A DNA stretch of 64,000 bases from BOG-932 sp965276835 (GTDB lineage: Bacteria > Pseudomonadota > Alphaproteobacteria > BOG-932 > Roseiterribacteraceae), in assembly GCA_965276835.1 (NCBI GenBank), contig OZ255631.1, positions 1,364,001 through 1,428,000 of the forward strand, given 5' to 3'. The position numbers and the translations under genes were made by a program. Under the pieces are notes generated by a model. It did not search any database. It saw only the letters and a list, made by a program, of their open reading frames with translations, and was not told the origin of the DNA. Below are positions 34,885 through 42,659 of the stretch, one piece after another. Within the stretch, counting starts at the first letter, position 1; each line of letters opens with the position of its first letter.

Positions 34885-35718
34885 CTATGTCTGCGGCCGT
34901 TCCCCCTCCGGGGTATGCGCTTGCAGCCCGTGCCCCAGCAACGCGGCCCAGGCTTCCTCTGCCGTGTCGGCGAAGGTGAAGAGATTCAGGTCGGCGCGGT
35001 CGATCATGCCTTCGTCGATCAGGGCTTCGAAATTGACGACGCGCTGCCAGTAGTCGCGGCCCATCAGGACGATCGGCACCGGTGGGGCCTTGCGGGTTTG
35101 TTCCAGCGTCAGGATTTCGAACAACTCGTCCAGCGTGCCGAAGCCGCCGGGGAAGGCGACCAAGGCGTTGGCGCGCATGGCGAAATGCATCTTGCGCATG
35201 GCGAAATAGTGAAATTGGAAAGTCAGTTCCGGCGTCGAAAAAACGTTGGGCATCTGCTCGTGCGGCAGGGCGATGTTATAGCCGATATTCGGGGCGCCGA
35301 CGTCCGCCGCGCCGCGATTGGCGGCCTCCATGATGCCCGGGCCGCCGCCGGTGGCGATCACGTTGTCGCGCAGCTTGCCGCCCGCGCACAGCGCGCCGCC
35401 ACGCAGGGACACGATCCGGCCGAATTCACGGGCGACTGCATAATAGCGCGAATGGGCGAGGTGTTTCTCCGCCAGCGCACGGCTTTCTGCCTCGGTCGCG
35501 GCGGCCAGTCCGGCCTCAGCCTCCTCCGGCGACTTCACCCGGGCGCTGCCGAACACGATGACGGTGGAGCGCACGCCCCAATCGCGCAGCAGCAGTTCCG
35601 CCTTCTCATACTCCAGCGCGAACCGCACGCCGCGCATCTCATCGCGGAGCAGAAAATCCGTGTCCTCCACGGGCAGGATGTAGCTGTGCGAACGGGATTG
35701 CGGAGTTGAATCGGTCAT
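34885..35718 (-). CDS. LOG-family protein (TIGR00730 type)
   Basis: A 277-residue protein of the lysine-decarboxylase-like/LOG family. GGGPGIMEAANRGA and PGGFGTLDELFEILT are the two signature motifs (the second known as PGGxGTxxE). Family members release nucleobases from nucleoside monophosphates, including cytokinin precursors; the substrate here is unknown. It is longer than the 190-residue minimal LOG because of an N-terminal helical region (about residues 1-100). The gene is monocistronic. Confidence 0.88.
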   Translation of the reverse strand: MTDSTPQSRSHSYILPVEDTDFLLRDEMRGVRFALEYEKAELLLRDWGVRSTVIVFGSARVKSPEEAEAGLAAATEAESRALAEKHLAHSRYYAVAREFGRIVSLRGGALCAGGKLRDNVIATGGGPGIMEAANRGAADVGAPNIGYNIALPHEQMPNVFSTPELTFQFHYFAMRKMHFAMRANALVAFPGGFGTLDELFEILTLEQTRKAPPVPIVLMGRDYWQRVVNFEALIDEGMIDRADLNLFTFADTAEEAWAALLGHGLQAHTPEGERPQT

Positions 35719-35774
35719 CTGGGCCGCCTTTCGATGGCGATCCTATCTCGCTGCGGGCGTTAAACCAGCAGGCG

Positions 35775-35799
35775 AGAAAAATTTAGCCACCTGTGGCTA
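35775..35799 (-). terminator. Rho-independent terminator of the alpha/beta hydrolase gene
   Basis: TAGCCAC (35784-35790) and GTGGCTA (35793-35799) form a stem. On the minus strand this is followed by AATTTTTCTC. It lies 12 nt after the alpha/beta hydrolase stop. Confidence 0.75.
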
Positions 35800-35810
35800 G
35801 ATCTTACCTC

Positions 35811-36728
35811 TTACCGATACCGCTCGATCAGCTGGGCAACCAGGAAGCGTTTGCCCTGCTCGGCCAACATCTCCAGCCGGGACAGGTTGCTATAAAGCGT
35901 CATGTGGGACGTGTCTTCGCACACGAATAACTGCTTCTTGGGCGTTGATATCGCGTTGAATATCTCGATCTCACGTTCCCACAAGGTGATGTCGTCGCCC
36001 TCCGCCACCGACATGAAGACCGGCACGTTGGTGATGCGCTTGGCGAACGGCGTGACGTCGTAATTCATCAGCAGTTCGGTCGAGGCGATGGTGTTGTAAT
36101 GTTCGTGGTTAGGCGCGACGCCGGCCTTGAATTTCAGGAAGGCGCTGGTGACCTCCGGGAACGGCCAAGTGGTCAGTTCCTTGGCCGGGTTCTCCGTCGA
36201 CATCGGCATGTTGCCGTATTCGCCGGTGCGCTGCCGCTTGCGGCGGTCGTCGATCAGCAGATCCTGCAGGTCGCGGAAGGCGAGTGCGCTGTGGACCGAC
36301 TTCATCGTCGTATAGCCGTCGACCACCGGGATGTTCGACACGATGCATTTGACGCGCGGGTCGATGGCGCCGACCACGAGGACGTGACCGCCGCTGTAGG
36401 AAATGCCCCAGATGCCGATACGCTTGCTGTCAATTTCCGGCAGGGTTTCAGCAAAAGACAGCGCGTTGCGGTAATCCTCGATCTGCTCCCAGGGGTCCAG
36501 ATGCTGGCGCGGCGTGCCGTCGCTGTCGCCGAAATTGCGGTAATCGAAAACCAGAGCGGCAACCCCTGCCCCGGCGAAGACCTTGGCATATTCCGGCTGC
36601 ACCAGCTCCTTCACGTAACACCAGCCGCCGGCCATCACGACCAGCGGATGCGGGCCCGCGCCGTCCGGCAGGTACAAGTGCCCGCGCAGCGTGATGCCAT
36701 CGCTCTTGAATTCGACGTCGCGTCTCAT
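35811..36728 (-). CDS. Alpha/beta hydrolase
   Basis: A 305-residue cytosolic hydrolase. HPLVVMAGGWCYVKELVQPE is the oxyanion-hole region, GISYSGGHV holds the nucleophile Ser110 (GxSYxG pattern of the CocE/X-Pro peptidase type), VAEGDDITLW carries the likely acid and CEDTSHMTLY the catalytic His. The substrate is not evident. It is 15 nt downstream of the DapA-fold gene on the same strand, so the two probably act in one pathway. A terminator follows. Confidence 0.85.
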   Translation of the reverse strand: MRRDVEFKSDGITLRGHLYLPDGAGPHPLVVMAGGWCYVKELVQPEYAKVFAGAGVAALVFDYRNFGDSDGTPRQHLDPWEQIEDYRNALSFAETLPEIDSKRIGIWGISYSGGHVLVVGAIDPRVKCIVSNIPVVDGYTTMKSVHSALAFRDLQDLLIDDRRKRQRTGEYGNMPMSTENPAKELTTWPFPEVTSAFLKFKAGVAPNHEHYNTIASTELLMNYDVTPFAKRITNVPVFMSVAEGDDITLWEREIEIFNAISTPKKQLFVCEDTSHMTLYSNLSRLEMLAEQGKRFLVAQLIERYR

Positions 36729-36743
36729 TGTGCTTTCCTCGAT

Positions 36744-37667
36744 CTAACGGCGAAGTTCCGCGCAGCCCGGCCGACTGGTCAGCGTGTCCAGCGCCTTGCC
36801 GATCAAGACCAATTCGGCCTCGGTGACGGGGGCATAGGGTCCACGCAGATAGCTGCCCGGACGGCCGAGCAGCCGCTGCACGCCCTTCAGCCGGCGGACC
36901 GAGGCGCCCGGGACGGAATTCAGCGCCACCATGATCGCCATCACGTCGCCATAGGCAGTGAAGGCATCCTGCAGCCGGCCAGCCTCCCAATGGGCGATCA
37001 CGCTTTGGCACAGCTTGGGTGCGATGGCGGATTCCGACGACAGGAAGCCGTTGGCGCCCAATGCCAGCGCGGTCAGCGTGTTCATCGGACCGCCGACATG
37101 GATTTCCAGGCGGGGCCGCAGCCGTGCGATGGCTTCGGTCAGGTGGAGGTAATCGGGCGTGGTGAGGTTGACGCCGATCAGGTTGTCATATTCGCCGGCC
37201 AGCCGCTCAAGCATGTCGATGGGCGAGTTGTAGCCCATGAAGGCGTGGCTGGAGATGATCGCCGGCAGCGGGCAGGCATCCAAAGCGGCGCGGAAATAAG
37301 TCTCCAGCTCCGCCGGTCCCGGTTTCCAGCCATGACCCACATCCAGCGAATAGATCTGGCAGGCGTCGACGCCGGTGTCGGCGGCGAGCTTCAGGAATTT
37401 CACCATCTGCTCGGCATGGCGCGGCTCGACGCCCATGGCGCGGACCGAAACCTTGCCGCCGGCCGCTTTCACGGCGACCTTGAGCAGGTCTTTCATCTCC
37501 TGCTCGCTGAAGGAATAGCCCTCGCCAGGCGACGAACCGCCGACATAGAGATTGACCCCGGCATCGGCGACGCGGGCGAAATGCGCCTCCGCCGCCTCAA
37601 GGTCCATCCGGCCCTTCTCGTCGAACGGCGTGACGGAGCAGCAGAACGTGCTGAGTTTGGCGGTCAT
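36744..37667 (-). CDS. DapA/NanA-superfamily protein lacking the Schiff-base lysine
   Basis: A 307-residue TIM-barrel protein of the dihydrodipicolinate synthase family. GGSSPGEGYSFSEQE (about 43-57) takes the place of the GTTGE motif. The segment LIGVNLTTPD aligns with the IGIKEAT region of E. coli DapA, so Asn167 stands where the Schiff-base Lys should be; the YN pair (catalytic Tyr) is also replaced (ISSHAFMGYN). It is therefore a pseudoenzyme or catalyses a different, lysine-independent step. The ATG at 37667 begins the fold. It overlaps no neighbour and precedes the alpha/beta hydrolase by 15 nt. Confidence 0.85.
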   Translation of the reverse strand: MTAKLSTFCCSVTPFDEKGRMDLEAAEAHFARVADAGVNLYVGGSSPGEGYSFSEQEMKDLLKVAVKAAGGKVSVRAMGVEPRHAEQMVKFLKLAADTGVDACQIYSLDVGHGWKPGPAELETYFRAALDACPLPAIISSHAFMGYNSPIDMLERLAGEYDNLIGVNLTTPDYLHLTEAIARLRPRLEIHVGGPMNTLTALALGANGFLSSESAIAPKLCQSVIAHWEAGRLQDAFTAYGDVMAIMVALNSVPGASVRRLKGVQRLLGRPGSYLRGPYAPVTEAELVLIGKALDTLTSRPGCAELRR

Positions 37668-37715
37668 CAGATGGCCTGCCAGAGTGAATTGCTCATTCCC
37701 AAATCCCCTTCCTCT

Positions 37716-37820
37716 CGTCATGCCCGGGCTTGACCCGGGCATCCACGTCTTCAGGCCGTGCTGTTCTTACCGACAGCTCCGCGACGGCATCACGTGGATG
37801 GCCGGGTCAAGCCCGGCCAT
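37716..37820. repeat. Paired palindromic repeat (BIME-like), copy 2
   Basis: Core GCCCGGG-CTTGA-CCCGGGC at 37716-37747 between CGTCAT and ATCCACG, and an inverted unit CACGTGGATGGCCGGGTC continuing to GGCCAT at 37791-37820. The same pair occurs at 31064-31170. It fills the gap between the DapA-fold gene and the amidohydrolase gene. Confidence 0.75.
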
Positions 37821-37853
37821 AACTGTGATTGTTTACGAGTTGCGCTTCCCAGC

Positions 37854-38984
37854 CTACACCGACAGCCCATAGAGCCGGGCCGCATTACCCTTCAGCATCA
37901 GCGCAAGCTCGTCCGCGGGCACGCCCTTGAAGTCGTGCGCGATGCCGCCGGCATAGTCAGGATAATCGCAGGTCGCGTGCGGGAAATCGCTGGACCACAT
38001 GATCCGCTCGACCCCGACCGCGTCCCGGTTACGGATGCCATAGGGATCCTTGACCACGGTGTAATAGAAATTCTCACGGAAATAGTCGCTCGGCTTTTTC
38101 TTGAGCTGCACCCGGTTGGCCGGGTTCTGGCGGATGATCCGGTCGTCCAGCTGGTCCATCAAATAGGGAACCCAGCCGACATCGACCTCGGCCCACACGA
38201 CCTGCAAGGTCGGGAGGCGATCCAGCAGGCCGGTATAGATCATCTCCGCCATACGGATCGGCGGGTCGTAGAAGCGGAAGCAGCCGGTGAAGGCGCCGAC
38301 GAACTCATGCGCCTGTTTCGGCGTGCTGGATTCCGACTGCGCCAGCCCGACATGCAGATGCGCGGCGGCGCCGGTATCGACGCAGGCCTGGAACAGGACA
38401 TCGTCTTCCCTGACCAGCCGCTGGCCGGTTGTCGGGTATTTGTTGATCTGCACGCCCTTCATGCAGGGCAGCTTCATCGCGCGATAAACCTCGTCGGCCG
38501 CGGCTTTTGCATCGCCGCCCGATGGCGCCAGCGCCAGCCCGACGAAGAAATCGGGGTTGGCGGAGCAATATTCCGACAACCAGTCGTTATAGGCGCGGAC
38601 CAGCGCCAGATGATACTCCGGATCCTTATCTTCGTTATGCATCGCGATCGCGATGCGCGGCGACGGGTACATAACCTCCGCCTCGACGCCCGCACCGCCC
38701 TGCCCTGCCGTGCGCTCGGCCATTTTGTGGGCCTCGGGACGCACGTCCTCCCACTTGATCACAGTGCTGTATTTCTCTGGCGGCAGGCCGCCGCACTGGT
38801 TCAAGCCATAGGCCCAGGGCGGCGAGCTTGGGAATTGCCATGTGTCGCCCTGCTCACCGCGCACCTGGCGCGGCGCACGGTCCTGGAATTTGGCCGGCAA
38901 GCGGCTGGTCCACAAATCTGGCGGCTCCAGAACATGGGAATCGGCCGATATCAAAGGCAATATAGTCACGCGTTTCCTCCCCAA
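37854..38984 (-). CDS. Amidohydrolase_2-family metal-dependent hydrolase/decarboxylase
   Basis: A 376-residue TIM-barrel protein of PF04909. LISADSHVLEPPDLW gives the first metal-ligand region (Asp15, His17; the usual HxH is DSH here), EVDVGWVPYLMDQL and MWSSDFPHATCDYPD hold later ligands. Members decarboxylate or hydrolyse aromatic and related acids. It shares the DSHVxEP and DFPH signatures with the second such gene at 41.5 kb. The first codons (MGRKRVTILP) may be slightly too long. It lies between copy 2 of the paired repeat and the XRE-type regulator, which is transcribed away from it. Confidence 0.87.
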   Translation of the reverse strand: MGRKRVTILPLISADSHVLEPPDLWTSRLPAKFQDRAPRQVRGEQGDTWQFPSSPPWAYGLNQCGGLPPEKYSTVIKWEDVRPEAHKMAERTAGQGGAGVEAEVMYPSPRIAIAMHNEDKDPEYHLALVRAYNDWLSEYCSANPDFFVGLALAPSGGDAKAAADEVYRAMKLPCMKGVQINKYPTTGQRLVREDDVLFQACVDTGAAAHLHVGLAQSESSTPKQAHEFVGAFTGCFRFYDPPIRMAEMIYTGLLDRLPTLQVVWAEVDVGWVPYLMDQLDDRIIRQNPANRVQLKKKPSDYFRENFYYTVVKDPYGIRNRDAVGVERIMWSSDFPHATCDYPDYAGGIAHDFKGVPADELALMLKGNAARLYGLSV

Positions 38985-39205
38985 ACCCCGTCCGGGCGCA
39001 AGCAGTGTCGCCCGTAGTGATCACAAACTCCGCCATTGAAGGGCTGTTGGCACCAACAAATTTGCGTCTGAGCCGATTTCCCCGAAAAGACCTCATGGCG
39101 GTCCTTTTTAGGTCCATAAGGTGGCACCTGCTGGACTTGGTACGCGCAATCGTATCTCAATGTGCATCGAGGATTTTCAAATCGGGCTTGGAGGGACGCG
39201 GGACG

Positions 39206-40000
39206 ATGGCGCAAAAGCGGCAAGACGATCAGACCGCCCGCCTGCTCCAGATCCTGAAGCGGCTCTTCAAGTCCCGGGGCCTACGCTACGCCGACATCGC
39301 ATCGGCGCTAAGCGTAAGCCACACCACCTTGAAGCGCCGGCTAACGGGTGCCGGTCTCACCATTCCGTTCCTCGAAGCCCTGGCCGACCTGGTCGATGCG
39401 ACCCTCCCCGAACTGTTCGAACTCGCGAATATCAACGCTGATACGCGCGACCGCAGGCTGACACTCGAACAGGAGAACGCGCTTCACGCTGACTTTCGGC
39501 TCGGCTTTATCTTCAGCCGGCTCCAGCTGGGCTGGTCGGCGAAGGAAATTCAGGACGAATGCAGCATCCCGGAAATCCGGCTGATCCCGTACCTGGTCCA
39601 GCTGGAGAGGCTGGGACTGATCGACCTGTTTCCCGGCAACCGAATCCGCCTCAAGACCGCCCGCGAGATCGAATGGCGCAAACACGGTCCGATGTGGCGC
39701 TCGGTCGATCGGTACCTCAAAGACGTATTCACCATGACGGATTCCGGCGACCAGGAGCTGTCCCGCCGCATCGCGGTCGTCAGGCTTTCCGCGCCGTCCG
39801 TCGCGCAAATCGACCGGCTTTTCCATGACGTGCAAACCGAAATCCGCCGGCTTGCCCAGGACGACCGCCGCGTGCCGACCGATGAGAAGACCTGGTACGC
39901 GATCCTTCTGGGCGCCCGCCCGTTCGACATCGATCTCGGCAGCCCGGAAGAAACGCCCTGGCGCCTGCGCTACACCGACCGGCAGGCCGAAGGGGGCTAA
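39206..40000 (+). CDS. XRE-type transcriptional regulator with large C-terminal domain
   Basis: A 264-residue protein. RYADIASALSVSHTTLKRRL (residues 27-46) is a helix-turn-helix of the XRE type, and the rest (75-264) is an unrecognised helical domain that may sense a ligand; NADTRDRRLTLEQENALHAD starts it. The ATG at 39206 has GGAGGG upstream; the open frame extends further but lacks a good site. It is divergent from the amidohydrolase gene at 38.9 kb, a common layout for a local regulator. Its end overlaps the sulfotransferase gene by 4 bp. Confidence 0.78.
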   Translation: MAQKRQDDQTARLLQILKRLFKSRGLRYADIASALSVSHTTLKRRLTGAGLTIPFLEALADLVDATLPELFELANINADTRDRRLTLEQENALHADFRLGFIFSRLQLGWSAKEIQDECSIPEIRLIPYLVQLERLGLIDLFPGNRIRLKTAREIEWRKHGPMWRSVDRYLKDVFTMTDSGDQELSRRIAVVRLSAPSVAQIDRLFHDVQTEIRRLAQDDRRVPTDEKTWYAILLGARPFDIDLGSPEETPWRLRYTDRQAEGG

Positions 40001-40689
40001 GTCAACTCAAGCAAGCGAGGGGACCGCCACTTATCCGCACGCGACGCCGCGAGACCGTCATAGTGGCGTGAGACTTCGGGACACCAGTCGCGCACTGGGC
40101 AGTTCGGGTCCGCGAGGTCAGTCAGGTTGGCATATTCGGCGTCGATCGGACCATGGCGCAAACCGCCCATCCCATATTTCAGCCGGATCGGCAGCAATCC
40201 GTACCGCGCTTCGTTGGTCCTCATGATATCGAGGCCTGTTCGGCGCAGCGTCCAAAAATCGGGCTCGCATCGCCATCCCAGCGCCGTCACGGGATCCAGG
40301 GCGGCGATCGGATCGAATATCAAATCTTCATAATAAATGACCGCGCCGAACATGGAGCGCCGTGAAAAAACGTCGTCCAGCAACGCGAACTTTTCTTCGA
40401 TAAAACCGCAATGATTTTGGTAGTCTTTTGTCGAGAGGGAACGATAATTCGACACCGGATGCCGCAAGCACAGAATGGTGCAGTCCGGGCGAAAGCGTTC
40501 CTGGTGCAGCTCTATTGGAAACGCCGTCGTCACCACGACCTTGGCAACAACATCGCGCAAACCGGGCAAAGCCGGCGCGGCATAAGTCGCCCAGATGTCC
40601 ACGAAAGCATCACAGTCCGGCTTTTGGGCAAGAAGGAACGCGAGTGTCGATGCCCCGCTCGATTGCATGCCGTAAATGAGGAGTCGCAT
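39997..40689 (-). CDS. P-loop sulfotransferase-like protein
   Basis: A 230-residue protein. LLIYGMQSSGASTLAFLLAQ near the N-terminus resembles the 5'-phosphosulfate-binding loop of PAPS-dependent sulfotransferases, and ILCLRHPVSNYRSL resembles the 3'-phosphate motif (Arg and Ser). The rest fits a small sulfotransferase fold. The substrate is unknown. It is alone on its strand between the regulator and the HigBA module. Confidence 0.65.
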   Translation of the reverse strand: MRLLIYGMQSSGASTLAFLLAQKPDCDAFVDIWATYAAPALPGLRDVVAKVVVTTAFPIELHQERFRPDCTILCLRHPVSNYRSLSTKDYQNHCGFIEEKFALLDDVFSRRSMFGAVIYYEDLIFDPIAALDPVTALGWRCEPDFWTLRRTGLDIMRTNEARYGLLPIRLKYGMGGLRHGPIDAEYANLTDLADPNCPVRDWCPEVSRHYDGLAASRADKWRSPRLLELT

Positions 40690-40813
40690 CGACTTTGCCC
40701 AACGCAGCCTGTTCCGGCGGCTCCCATCATGCCCGCCACCGCTACGTTATAACAATCAAATCGATCCGGTAAGGTCTTAGTTCAGCGATTATTCTGTCGG
40801 GGCTCGTCGTGAT

Positions 40814-41182
40814 TTATGCGGCCTCTCGCGGCGAGACCTCTTTGCGCACCCGGTCGCCGGTGGATCGTTCGGCGATCTCCAACTCGTAAGCTGCTTGCAA
40901 TTGGAGCCAAAACGCGGCGCTGGTCCCAAAATGTCGTGCAAGCCGAAGCGCCGTTTCCGCGGAAACGGCACGCTGGCCGGCGATAATCGTCGTGATCCGA
41001 TTGGCCGGCACGCGAAGCGCCAGCGCCAGCGCATTAGCGCTGAGCCCGAGTGGCTCCAGGAATTCGTATTTCAACACGTCCCCAGGATGGGTCGGCGGCA
41101 CGCGCTCGCCACTATCCAACTCGGAGAAATCGACCCGGCCGGCGTCGAGATCTTCGCGGGAGATCAAATCTTTCGTCGCCAT
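40814..41182 (-). CDS. higA: HigA-family antitoxin (XRE type)
   Basis: A 122-residue antitoxin. PTHPGDVLKYEFLEPLGLSA, then ALALRVPANRITTIIAGQRA and VSAETALRLARHFGTSAAFW form the HigA helix-turn-helix domain. It follows higB by 27 nt on the same strand, the usual toxin-first order of hig modules. An N-terminal 30-residue stretch with DFSELDSGERVP is common in the family. Confidence 0.9.
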   Translation of the reverse strand: MATKDLISREDLDAGRVDFSELDSGERVPPTHPGDVLKYEFLEPLGLSANALALALRVPANRITTIIAGQRAVSAETALRLARHFGTSAAFWLQLQAAYELEIAERSTGDRVRKEVSPREAA

Positions 41183-41209
41183 GATACCTCCTGCGTACTC
41201 CCCTGTAGA

Positions 41210-41491
41210 CTAATGATAATCGACAATTTCAACCGCGTAGGCGCCGTCATGCTGCCAAATAAAAGCGATGCGCCACTGCCCGTTGATCCGGATCGAGTGT
41301 TGGCCCGCACGCTCGCCTTTGAGTGCTTCCAGGCGATTGCCAGGTGGAATCCGCATATCCTCCAGGCTCTTGACCGTATCGAGCATCGCAAGCTTTCGGC
41401 GCGCAGCAACGGCAAGTTCGCGCGCCATCCCGCGTGGCAGACTGCCTTCAAAAACCATGGCGGTCTTCCTATCGCGAAAGCTTCGGATCAC
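41210..41491 (-). CDS. higB: HigB-family toxin (RelE/ParE fold)
   Basis: A 93-residue toxin with a GTG start. MIRSFRDRKTAMVFEGS, RKLAMLDTVKSLEDMRIPPG and NRLEALKGERAGQHSIRING to QWRIAFIW and VEIVDYH are the HigB signature. HigB cleaves ribosome-bound mRNA. It forms a tight pair with higA downstream. An inner ATG 11 codons later would lose conserved residues and is not preferred. Confidence 0.9.
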   Translation of the reverse strand: MIRSFRDRKTAMVFEGSLPRGMARELAVAARRKLAMLDTVKSLEDMRIPPGNRLEALKGERAGQHSIRINGQWRIAFIWQHDGAYAVEIVDYH

Positions 41492-41539
41492 GATTATACG
41501 TAATGCGTACGATGCAATGCGTCAAGCGATCAGATCGAC

Positions 41540-42640
41540 TCAACTTAGTCGCGCCACATCGATCCCGTACAAAGCCGCCGCATTGCCGCAGACGATCTTG
41601 CGGCGCTGATCCTCGGTCACGAAGCCGGTTTGCGTCGCCAGCAGCTCCCTGCTGTTCGGCCAGCTTGCGTCCGGATGGGGAAAGTCGTTGGCCCACATCA
41701 AGCGGTTGGCGTTCATCGAATCGATATATTGGAAGGCGATCACATCGTCCTGGAACGTCATGTAGATGTTCTCGAAGATGTATTCCGACGGCGTCTTCTT
41801 CAGCGCGCCGGTCGAGTTGAAATATTTATGCTCGCGATAGAACCGGTCCATGCGCTGCGCGTAATGCGGCAGCCAGCCGGCGTCGCCTTCGACGCAGACC
41901 ACGCGCAGGTCCGGGTGCCGCTCGAAAACGCCGGTCAGCACGAACATGCCGAGCAGTTCCTGCACCGCCTGGATGGTGGTGTAGATCTTGTTGAGGTTCG
42001 ACCCGCGCACCTTCTTGTCCAGCCCGCCTGCCGCCAGCGTATGGAAGGCGAGCGGCATGCCGAGATTGACGGCCTCCTCCCAGAACGGGTCGTAGATCGG
42101 GCTGTCGTAATCCGCTTCCCCCGGCATGTTGGGCAGCATGACCGAGCGCAGGCCCAGCGCCTTGGCCGCGCGCAGCTCGGCGACGCCGTCCCGGGGCGAC
42201 TTCAGCGCGATCGGCCCTGCGGCGAAGTAACGATCCGGCGCAACCGAGCAGAATTCCGAGATCCAACGATTATAGCCGGCGAAGCACGCAGCCTTCAGAT
42301 CGACGTCGGGATGGGCGTAGAGGAACATGCCGATGGTCGGGTAGATCACCTCCGCGGCGATGCCGTCCTGCGCCTGCTGCGCCAGCCGCGCCACCGGATC
42401 CCAGGCGCCGCGATGAACCTGGTCATAGGGCCGCTTCTCACCCCGTTTCGCCGGGTCGACACCGGCGGATGCCGCGACATCGACCCGAACCGGGTCGAGC
42501 CCCTCAAGAATATAGCGAACGCCGTTCTCGTCATCGGTCATGAACGGCGCACGGTCGCGCCATTTGCTGCCGACATAATCGACATAGGCGTTGCCCGGCT
42601 CGACCACATGAGAGTCGGCGGAAATGACCAGGTTGCTCAT
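41540..42640 (-). CDS. Amidohydrolase_2-family metal-dependent hydrolase/decarboxylase
   Basis: A 366-residue protein of PF04909. VISADSHVVEPGNAYVDY (Asp9, His11) is the first metal region; GMPLAFHTLAAGG and EGDAGWLPHYAQRMDRF continue the barrel; MWANDFPHPDASWP is the last Asp region. The ATG at 42640 starts the fold. It lies 19 nt after the PQQ-dehydrogenase stop and closes a four-gene operon. The substrate is unknown; it is related to the 37.9-kb copy but clearly diverged. Confidence 0.87.
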   Translation of the reverse strand: MSNLVISADSHVVEPGNAYVDYVGSKWRDRAPFMTDDENGVRYILEGLDPVRVDVAASAGVDPAKRGEKRPYDQVHRGAWDPVARLAQQAQDGIAAEVIYPTIGMFLYAHPDVDLKAACFAGYNRWISEFCSVAPDRYFAAGPIALKSPRDGVAELRAAKALGLRSVMLPNMPGEADYDSPIYDPFWEEAVNLGMPLAFHTLAAGGLDKKVRGSNLNKIYTTIQAVQELLGMFVLTGVFERHPDLRVVCVEGDAGWLPHYAQRMDRFYREHKYFNSTGALKKTPSEYIFENIYMTFQDDVIAFQYIDSMNANRLMWANDFPHPDASWPNSRELLATQTGFVTEDQRRKIVCGNAAALYGIDVARLS

Positions 42641-42659
42641 CGAATCCTCCCAGAACGCA

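Noticed and set aside
36099..37733. 544-codon plus-strand open frame
   Set aside because: It is antisense to the DapA-fold and alpha/beta hydrolase genes, and its translation has no recognisable domain.
41493..41525. TATAAT just before higB with TTGACG upstream
   Set aside because: The spacing is 21 bp, and the -10 would be next to the GTG start, leaving no leader. Too uncertain to list.
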